DNA from: Hirudo medicinalis
Taxonomy: Eukaryota; Annelida; Clitellata; Hirudinida; Hirudinidae
Direction: 5' to 3'
Assembly: GCA_011800805.1 (NCBI GenBank)
Contig: MPNW01001207.1
Span: 5,992-21,305 of the forward strand
Length of the DNA: 15,314 nucleotides
Part shown: positions 8,645-15,314 of the stretch, piece by piece
Position numbering within the stretch: position 1 is the first letter of the stretch
Layout: each line of letters starts with the position of its first letter
The notes under the pieces: model-generated
What the model saw: the letters and a program-made list of their open reading frames with translations, nothing else
What the model was told of the DNA's origin: nothing
The model's database searches: none
Made by a program: the position numbers and the translations under genes

Positions 8645-9507
8645 TTAAGACGAATATTTTGACGTGCATGTGTCGTCATAATCATCTAAGTCATGAAATG
8701 GACTTTTGTTCAAATATCTTCCTGTCTGATCGAATAGAACTAGGACACTGAATGTGTTATTTCAGAGCAATAAGTCGAAAATTGAAAAAAAATTGATCAA
8801 CCCAATATTTAAAAGTTTAATAGTTTCTCACAACAATATTTAAAAGTTTAATAGTCTCTCACAACAATATTTAAAAGTTTAATAGTTTCTCACAACAATT
8901 TTTAAAAGTTTAATAGTCTCTCACAACAATATTTAAAAGTTTAATAGTTTCTCACAACAATATTTAAAAGTTTAATAGTTTCTCACAACAATATTTAAAA
9001 GTTTAATAGTCTCTCACAACAATTTTTAAAAGTTTAATAGTCTCTCACAACAATTTTTGCGGTGGCAAACGTAATTTCGCTGCAAATTAAAGGATATAAT
9101 TTTAAATTTAATCAAAGACAACTGAAATCACTCACACTGGAGTGCAAACTGGATACACTGAAAATTATGAATTATGAAATATTAGTAATTAATATTATAA
9201 TTGTACATTTATTAAAGTGCGCGATAAATTAACATTGTATTTATTATTTAAACAGATCTAACAAATGCGAAAATAAAAGTTTGAAATAAAGATTTACAAA
9301 AACTTTCTAGACACTCTGGTTTTATAATTAATAGCTGAAATTAATTATAGCAATAACATGGATGCCCTAAGTTCGTTAAGAATTATTTTTTTGAAATTTT
9401 TAATTAAACGCTTTTGGAAATTCATATTAAAACTTACGACAAGTTTCACAAATTGACGAAAAGCAGACCAAAACTACTGCAAAAAGGAAAATTTTCAAAT
9501 CGGCCAT
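8645..9507 (-). CDS. Secreted cysteine-rich peptide gene B (four exons, about 71 aa)
   Basis: Exon 1 (9438-9507) encodes a signal peptide with core IFLFAVVLVCF and ends SICETC plus one base at a perfect GTAAGT donor. Exon 2 (9138-9157, 20 nt) follows ATAATTTTCAG and encodes YPVCTP. Its phase-correct donor is CCA|GTGTGA, although a stronger GTGAGT begins two bases later and would break the frame. Exon 3 (9049-9079, 31 nt) follows TTTAATTTGCAG, encodes RNYVCHRKNC and ends at GTGAGA. Exon 4 (8645-8739) begins after the acceptor GTCCTAG with F-L-F (Y-V-Y in gene A), has an acidic stretch DLDDYDDTC, and stops at TAA 8645-8647. Cysteines at 20, 23, 28, 35, 40 and 65 follow the family pattern; Cys15 lies in the signal core. 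Introns are 280, 58 and 309 bp, and the third is mostly a 31-bp tandem repeat. Likely secreted; molecular role unknown. Confidence 0.75.
8803..9050. repeat. 31-bp tandem repeat, eight copies, in intron 3 of gene B
   Basis: Units start at 8803, 8834, 8865, 8896, 8927, 8958, 8989 and 9020. Each has the form CAATATTTAAAAGTTTAATA plus GTYTCTCACAA, varying only at the A/T of AATATTT and the T/C of GTYTCTC. A ninth copy begins at 9051 but changes into exon 3 sequence. On the minus strand each unit contains TTGTT|GTGAGA or TTGTT|GTGAGAAAC, copying the exon 3 splice donor. Confidence 0.97.
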
Positions 9508-9554
9508 CGTGCATCAGCAACAAATAAATTCTTACCTTTTAGTGGGCATCTGCT

Positions 9555-9566
9555 CCAATATATTGG
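9555..9566 (-). promoter_or_regulatory. Possible TATA-like element of peptide gene B
   Basis: The perfect palindrome CCAATATATTGG contains TATATT, about 55 bp upstream of the ATG at 9507. This is farther than the TATA boxes of genes A and C and not a consensus TATAAA. It also resembles a CArG-like box. Tentative. Confidence 0.35.
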
Positions 9567-10596
9567 CTCCTACGATTGAGTTTAAGCACGCCAACAGGGA
9601 TTAAAAATTGCTTTGAAAATTTAAATTTATTTCATTTCACACGCGACTGTCTGATTTGAACTGTGCTTCTAAAGCTGATTTTGTACTTTAATTAAAATTT
9701 AAGTGACATATCGATTGAAGGCGAGAAAAAATCATCAGTTTACCAAATCATCAATTTTGATAGGAATTGAGCAAAATAAAGTTAAATGAATTAGGTTTCT
9801 TCCGCTCATCTCTTAAGTTTTAAAAACCTGAAATTTCTCCAAAAAATAAATTTAACTTTCAAGAATTAATAATTTAGCACTCAATTTATGATGACAAACA
9901 TCACAATTCACTTCAATTTATTATTTACAATTCAAGATAAATATTTTGCATGAAATTACTTTAGTCTTGTGGACGAATTTATATTTCAATCGCTAGGGGT
10001 AACTGTATTTACTGAGGCTTATGACGTCGACGATGACATTTGCGGACCGTGACCTTCGGGTCATGTGTGCGGTTTTACGTCTGCTTAATGATGACTTTTA
10101 TTGCAACATGACATTATTTGCTTAATTCATTCAAAAAAATTGTACAAAACATTCGTTCAGAGTTAAAATTTCTATGAAAATCTTGCAAAAATAAAAAAGT
10201 TCTTCTGAAAAAATGTTTTTCTCAAACTCCACTGTTCAACTTTGACTATTCTATAAATTACTTATTTCAGTTTTATCTTTTCGAGTTGTCTGTTAAAGGA
10301 GCAATTTATAAACATTAATAATTAGATTAATGCGCTTATATTTAAAAACATTTTAAAATACCTACTTAATGAATATTAATATTCTTTAGTGTCAAGTCAG
10401 AGAAACAAACAGATCTGTGATAAAATCTCATTTTCATTTCACAAAACAAAAAAAACATAAGTCGATACTGAATATCGACATTTTTAATCTAATAAATTAT
10501 AAATTATTTAATTTAATAAATTATAAATTATTAAATTATTGTTTTCCAAAGACCATCACATCATTGATTCCACTCTCAACGATCACATACACAAAT
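9567..10596. other. Gene-free spacer between peptide gene B and the KEN-box gene
   Basis: There is no supported gene. A GC-richer island at about 10020-10085 contains TGACGTCGACG and a hairpin. AATTTAATAAATTATAAATTA is imperfectly repeated at about 10490-10535. The plus-strand frame at 10417-10617 is low-complexity. Minus-strand ATTAAA motifs near 10484 and 10508 could end the KEN-box transcript. I see no AATAAA in the first 300 bp after its stop. Confidence 0.5.
10048..10065 (+). other. Hairpin with a cUUCGg tetraloop
   Basis: CGTGACC-TTCG-GGTCATG forms seven pairs (one G-U) closed by C(UUCG)G, an exceptionally stable RNA tetraloop. A related motif, GACCTTTAGGTC followed by TGCGGG, lies at 14944-14965. 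Function unknown. Confidence 0.4.
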
Positions 10597-10613
10597 ATCT
10601 CTCTCTCTCTCTC
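10597..10613. repeat. (TC)n microsatellite in the 3' UTR of the KEN-box gene
   Basis: About eight uninterrupted TC dinucleotides lie just after the minus-strand stop codon. Confidence 0.9.
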
Positions 10614-10625
10614 ATAAAGTCTAAA

Positions 10626-12280
10626 TCATAAAACTGCAAGAATGGAAAATTTTGAATTTTTAACTAATTCAACTTTGCTGGTCGCCAGTGATTTTGCAGC
10701 CATGATTTTCCGTCTGCTTATCTTTCTTCTAGAGTTCCCGCCTCTTGAAGCACTGCCCGAGGATCCGTAGGAACAGGTATTTTGGCTCTTCATGGAAGCG
10801 ATCACACCCGGACAGGGTGGTCTTTGTTGGAATATAAAATCATTCATTGCCATTGGAAACTGGAATGTCATGAGCGGGTGAATGTTGAAATATTGAAAAG
10901 GAAATGGAAAAGGTCGAGGCCAAGGGTTCGAATATGGCTGGCGATTCTGCTCGTTTGTCGTTTCTGTCTGAATCGAGCGATTGACAGCCTGCGAAAGTTT
11001 GGGTGGTTCTGCCGCTGGATCTGGATATTGGAGATTAGGAATGCAGTTGATTGGATTAAGTGTTGATTCGTCGAAGAAGGCCTCAGAAACGAGAGTCAAC
11101 GATAAGTCGTTTTCTGCGTCAGATTTGTCTTGCCTAGAGGGAGAAATCATTCCATGTTTGGTGGTTGACCAACTCTGAAATTCTTTCTTCTGCACGCGCA
11201 CTTGGACGCTTTCCTTGAGTGTGACTGGACTTTTCAACGTTGGAGTGACTACGTATTCGTTTCCTTTGGTTGGCATTCTTTTTATTTTCATTAAGTCCTG
11301 AGACATCGGTCTTGAAATTTCCTGGCACATTTCTTCAGAATCGATGACAGATAACTTTACTGGCTTTTCTTCAGCAAAGTACCTGCATGAGGTGGTTCGT
11401 GAGTCAACGACAGTGGCTTTTGTTGGAGTTAAAGTCGATTGTAATTTTTCGATTCGTCTGAAGTTAGAAGAAAGTTTTGCTGTTCGTTTAATCCTCCTTC
11501 TTTTGTTGTGGACTCTGAATGCTAAGGGGTTCGTAATTATTTCAGTACCGAACTGATTTTTGAGATTTTCGAGAGGAGTTAGGCAAGAGTTTTTTCTTAA
11601 AGGTTGAAGCACTGAATTCTTATTCTTATCAAAAGTGGTTGCTGATTTTAAGGTGAAGTGTACGTCTTGATGTAAAGGTCCAAAACCAATATCGGACTTG
11701 GAAGGGGAAGCTTTCAGAGTACTATGAAGAGGGTAGCCAAAGGTACTGTTGAATTGGTCGATATCAAATTCATCCTCAGAACATTGCTCATGCTTCGAAG
11801 TCTTTTTGATGATGCTGATGTTGCTGATTGAGATGGTTTTCTGGAGGGGTGGGGTTTGGAAGCTGTTCAAGTCGCAGTTGGAAAACATTGTGACATTGTC
11901 GCTCCACATTTCGGTGACATCAACCAGTGATTCCAAGTTTATTGATTTTCTGGCTGGCAGAGGTGCTCCAGGAGGTTCAGATTTGTGAAGCAGAGAAATG
12001 TTATCCTCTTCCTCGAAATATTCGGAGCTAAACACACTATTTCTCACGTGTCTCTTACAAGATGAAGGTGAGCTCAAAATATTTGTAAAGAATTTCTGCT
12101 TTTTCAAAAGGATTTTTGGAGGTTTTAAATCACTCGTGAAATCTGAGGGAATCAAGTTTTCTTTCTCATCATCATCATAATTTTTTCGACTTCTACGATT
12201 CATTTTCATGCTTAATTTTGTTTTCCAAATTGATTTGCAGAAGGATTTTAAATGATCTTCGCGTGTTTTCTTCGAAGTTT
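10626..12280 (-). CDS. KEN-box protein with multiple CDK-type sites (unrecognised family), long 3' exon
   Basis: One open frame runs from the acceptor TTTGATTTTTGCAG (AG at 12281-12282) to TGA at 10626-10628. No ATG lies at the frame's left limit, so this is a downstream exon. Translation starts either in an earlier exon (the exon would be in phase 1) or at ATG 12209 or 12203, both with A at -3, giving 527 or 525 residues. Near this N-terminus is DDDEKENLIP, a KEN box (APC/C degron). Spread along the protein are S/T-P-x-K/R sites typical of CDK substrates: SPSK, TPTK and SPSR, plus several minimal TP or SP sites. A basic stretch NKRRRIKRTAK could be a nuclear localisation signal. The C-terminal third has a Pro/Phe-rich block (RPFPFPFQYF), then a Ser/Gly and Arg/Lys-rich tail. 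There is no membrane segment and no folded domain I recognise. A cell-cycle-regulated, APC/C-controlled protein is an inference from motifs only. Confidence 0.82.
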
Positions 12281-12860
12281 CTGCAAAAATCAAAAAATAA
12301 AATCAAATTACTCGACTTTTATTAGTTTTTATTTCGTAGTAAAAAAAATTCATATTTCTCAGATTTTTAACAATTGTTACAAAAGTCGTCAAGCATTACT
12401 TCATTGAGTTATCATAATTCTAAAAATTGTAAAGTGAATTTAAGAACAGCCCTCACACGGTGAATAAGACAACAACAACGTAGAACAAGAGGCATGTTGT
12501 TAATGAGCATTACGCAATGTGCTTGTTCGTTGGCATCTTCTGAACAAGTTTCCCTTGAGATTTATGTTGACAAAGCAGTTCTTTTCAAGAGAATTTACAA
12601 AACATCTCGCTATCCTATTAAGCTAATTGAAAGCATAAACAATAAATGCAAGTGTCCAATCTGAGACTGTCGATAAGATCTCAGTGGAATTGACAGTTGA
12701 TCCAACTCGCGAGTAGCTACCTCAGGGCCCAATTATCGGGCTTGATAGGATTTAGTCTAGCAATTGCATTTCTAAATGTTTGAAAAATATTAATATAAAT
12801 AAATGGTAATTAAATATCAATAATATGTAAATAATATTTACATGAACGCGAGTCATAAAT
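12281..12860. other. Putative intron or 5' region of the KEN-box gene
   Basis: This lies immediately upstream of the acceptor. On the minus strand an ATG at about 12495 starts a 12-codon frame with three consecutive Cys codons, ending near the donor-like CACC|GTGTGAGG at about 12458. Joined in phase 1, it would be in frame with the exon at 12280, but nothing else supports it. The remainder is AT-rich without recognisable features. Confidence 0.25.
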
Positions 12861-13512
12861 ATCGGCTACAATGATTAAAACGTTTAAAAAAATGATCTTA
12901 AATGAAACAGCGCCAGCTAAATACAAACAAGAAAATATGACAGTGACGACGACGACTACGACGATGATAGCAATGTTAGAAAAGCTTTTAGTGACAAGCC
13001 CACCGAAGCACTTATATCCAACTCCTACTCCGCATCGGTTGCCAAGTGAAATATGGAAGTCACCAACGAATGTCAATCTGGTTCATCGTGGGGATGACAG
13101 AAGCTCAAACAAGCACCATCTGTTTAGCGCGTCACATGGTTGAGCCAAATACAATGAACTGTACATTACCACTTGATCAAATAAGATCGAATATTGGAGA
13201 TTACAAAATATCACATCAAGAGATCGACAAGGTAATTTATACTAATTAATAATTAAATTATCTGATAGCATCTGTAACTTGTGCTAGGGAAATACAAACG
13301 GTTACCATCTGTTAGGAATGAGTGATCAAGTTTATGTAACTGTTACTTGTACCAGGCTGGTGTCAGTTTGACAGATAATCACGAATTTAAATAAGTTATT
13401 AGTTAAAGACTAATTACTAATATATAGGAGACTAATTTATGCCAAATTCATACTAATGACATACATTAAAAAGTAATTTCTAATTATTTCGATATTTAGA
13501 GAGAAAAAAAAT
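12861..13512. other. Unassigned region with weak plus-strand exon candidates
   Basis: Plus-strand frames at 12871-13143 and 13046-13249 overlap. The second starts near MSIWFIVGMTEAQ, contains two cysteines and reaches a donor-like GACAAG|GTAATT at about 13231. A (GAC/ACG)n run near 12943-12966 explains the poly-Thr stretch of the first. No domain is recognised, and no promoter or joined exon is certain. Confidence 0.25.
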
Positions 13513-13515
13513 TCA

Positions 13516-13586
13516 ACTCACGGAAATGGTTTAACAATCCTTGACTTGAAGGAGTTACCACTGGATGTCTTACTTTCTACTTTATA
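13516..13586 (-). promoter_or_regulatory. Possible TATA promoter and 5' UTR exon donor
   Basis: On the minus strand TATAAA (13581-13586, in AACTATAAAGTAG) is followed 60 bp later by TTTCC|GTGAGT (donor at 13516-13521). This is the order expected for a short non-coding first exon splicing into the acceptor at 12281-12282. The link is inferred only. Confidence 0.25.
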
Positions 13587-13729
13587 GTTCTTTGCCCTAA
13601 CCTAAGCAGGACAGTCAAAAATTTCAGCTGAGAAGAGGAAATGAACTACAAACTGGTTTTCACAGAAACTCTTCAACCGGCACGGAACAGTTCCACGGGG
13701 GTTTAAGTATTGCCACGCATGAAGTACGC

Positions 13730-13820
13730 GCACCTGCCTGCCCCGCCCTTTCTTTTTCATCATCTCTCCTCCTAACAAAACCCCATTCGTTCGCCGATTG
13801 CTTCATTTGCCTATTGGACG
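13730..13820 (-). promoter_or_regulatory. Possible promoter: CCAAT box and GC box
   Basis: Within a clearly GC-richer island, the minus strand carries CCAAT (13813-13817) and GGGCGGGGC (13740-13748) about 65 bp apart. This combination is typical of TATA-less promoters of broadly expressed genes and would suit the KEN-box gene downstream. The overlapping minus-strand open frame (13660-13899) is probably a by-product of the base composition. Confidence 0.3.
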
Positions 13821-14091
13821 TTAGCATCTCATGAGAATTGTGCATCACTGCAAAGGAAAATTTCTCTTTCAAGATTTTAGCCTGGGTCGAAACTTCCAAT
13901 CATTGATGTTTTGTGTGGAACTGTTTTTCAATTGTGTTTGGTATTTCTCAGTGGACAGTCTCTGAGAAAATTATAGATCCCTTTACAAACACGCCATTTG
14001 GTAATTCAATCAGTAAAATATGTTACTGTTACTTCAAAGGGCATTTAACAATCGGAATGCATCTGAGAAGGCAAATTCAACTTTCACAGAA

Positions 14092-14430
14092 ATTGGTGAT
14101 GAAATCAGATTGCGTCCATCGAAGTAACTCCGACATTGAAAGTGGTTGTTACTGAATTACATAAAAAAAAGATACACTTAGTGGTGAACAAAGCAATTAA
14201 GGATATTACATTGATTTCTTTAAAATCGTATCATGTCCGTGACAGGGACATATCCACACATGATCGGAGATGTGCGGCTGTGTCCCAACGAGTGGATTAT
14301 GATGAATGGCTACCAAATGGATGCGGGTAAAAAGAATAGAGGGGAAGATTTAAGGAAGATCACGAAGGATGAGGTCAACAAATGTACTTGCGAAGAATTT
14401 GTCTTAAACAAAAAATATATCGTTTGAGCA
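14092..14430 (+). other. Overlapping plus-strand coding-like frames (uncertain)
   Basis: After an acceptor-like GATGAAATCAG, one frame stays open to TAA at 14328-14330 and ends DYDEWLPNGCG; GCGG|GTAAAA there could be a donor. A second frame (ATG 14233 to TGA 14427) has 64 codons and holds KCTCEEF near its end. Both have better amino-acid balance than surrounding A/T noise, but at most one can be real and neither shows a known domain. This may be a decayed gene or element. Confidence 0.25.
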
Positions 14431-15314
14431 TAAAACACTTATCATTTATAGTTCCTGAAAAGTGGAACATGTGACCAGTGTAAGTGGTGCGTTTGAATGA
14501 ATGCATTATTTTGATTATCCAACTGATAAGCTGTCAACAGTTTGAGACTTTATTCCATTCTACGAAAAAAATCAAAATTTGAATGTCAATGCAGTGGAAT
14601 CATCTTGCCACTCCGACCAAACAAAAGCTGGCGCTAGAAATGCAGTATTGTTCTCAAATCGCTTACACTTCGGCATTGGAACATCGTGTCCCAATTAGAT
14701 TCTGAAGTGACAAATGACATAACAGAAAGATCACACCCAAAATAATCTACATGACCTCAGGATAAACAGTCTCACAGATATTGTTGTACACTTTTACAAA
14801 GGATAACTTTAAAAAAAAAAGTTATAGTGATAAGGTGTTACACTTTAAGACTCTTAAAGGAAAAAGCAGCAATTCTGGATCCACATGAGTGGATTGGAAG
14901 GCACACAAAAGCAATTAGTTGACTTTGAAATGCAAACTGATGCGACCTTTAGGTCGAAATGCGGGTCTGTTGATTGCACCCGCGCAGATAGCACGATTAA
15001 AACACCAAGTGAAGGTGCAGACATTTTAACACCGGCAAATTAAGTGCAGATATGTGTTAAATACATTATTATTAAATTGAAATCAACAAGAAACTTTTCA
15101 AAAAAATTCAACAAATGCAAGTTTACATTATTATACATTTTTTTAAAATGTAATCTAATTATATTTCCAACTTATACCAATCTTAATTTCCCCGAAATCA
15201 GCTGTCTCGATTACTGGTGGACCATCAATTATCAGCTTCGACTTTGTGGACATTTCCTTGCCTGCTGTGCAACAGTTGTCAGACTTGTGGACACTTTCAA
15301 AGGATTGAATGGTT
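14431..15314. other. Right-hand end of window, no gene seen
   Basis: AT-rich sequence without supported open frames. Apart from the hairpin pair at 14943-14983 I see only a short poly-A run near 14811. No exon of the peptide-gene family is detectable here on either strand by the exon 1 or exon 3 signatures. Confidence 0.5.
14943..14983 (+). other. Two consecutive perfect hairpins
   Basis: CGACC-TTTA-GGTCG (14943-14956) is followed four bases later by GCGGGT, an 11-base loop and ACCCGC (14961-14983). Both stems are perfect and GC-rich within AT-rich DNA. The first hairpin and the TGCGG after it resemble the motif at 10048-10072, suggesting a dispersed structured element. Confidence 0.45.

Noticed and set aside
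10782..12180. Several plus-strand frames of 60-94 codons
   Set aside because: They are antisense shadows of the KEN-box exon, with no independent support.
12810..13076. Minus-strand frame with a Gly-rich NRCGVGVGYKCFGG segment and a poly-Val run
   Set aside because: The poly-Val run comes from a trinucleotide repeat. No start, signal peptide or splice context supports it.

Overview
This is AT-rich nuclear DNA from an animal, most likely an invertebrate. The evidence is spliced genes with GT-AG introns, TATA-box promoters, poly(A) signals, long AT-rich spacers, many micro- and minisatellites, and decayed class II transposons of the hAT and MULE types. Nothing suggests a bacterial or viral chromosome. 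I cannot name the species from the sequence.

The most important content is not visible as long open reading frames. Three short genes lie head-to-tail on the minus strand, with start codons at 3263, 6439 and 9507 (about 3.1 kb apart). Each begins with a signal-peptide exon of 70-73 nt that ends in a Cys codon plus one base at a GTAAGT or GTGAGT donor. A micro-exon of 20-32 nt follows, then a second micro-exon of exactly 31 nt, then a terminal exon. Intron phases are 1, 0, 1 in all three. The products are secreted peptides of about 71-75 residues sharing the cysteine pattern C-x2-C-x4-C-x6/10-C-x4-C-x17-24-C. I recognise no known family. They could be defence peptides, venom or toxin-like peptides, or signalling peptides, and the sequence alone does not decide. 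The copy nearest the window start has a doubtful last exon.

The other solid gene is a minus-strand open exon at 10626-12280. It encodes a basic, apparently disordered protein of about 525 residues with an N-terminal KEN box and many CDK-type S/T-P-x-K/R sites. Its upstream exon and promoter are not certain; candidates lie between 13.5 and 13.8 kb.

Layout: 1-216 is one end of a hAT-like transposon. 217-660 is a small GC-richer patch. 872-1331 holds two minisatellites. About 1640-1950 is a dead MULE transposase fragment. 2070-3299 is peptide gene C. 3323-3577 is a 127-bp duplication around a single N, probably an assembly artefact. 5449-6477 is peptide gene A. 6480-8300 is spacer with a 13-bp tandem repeat. 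8645-9566 is peptide gene B, whose third intron carries eight copies of a 31-bp repeat that each recreate the splice donor of its 31-nt exon. 9567-10600 is spacer. 10626-12280 is the KEN-box gene. 12300-15314 is unassigned sequence with possible promoter elements, weak plus-strand exon candidates and paired hairpins.
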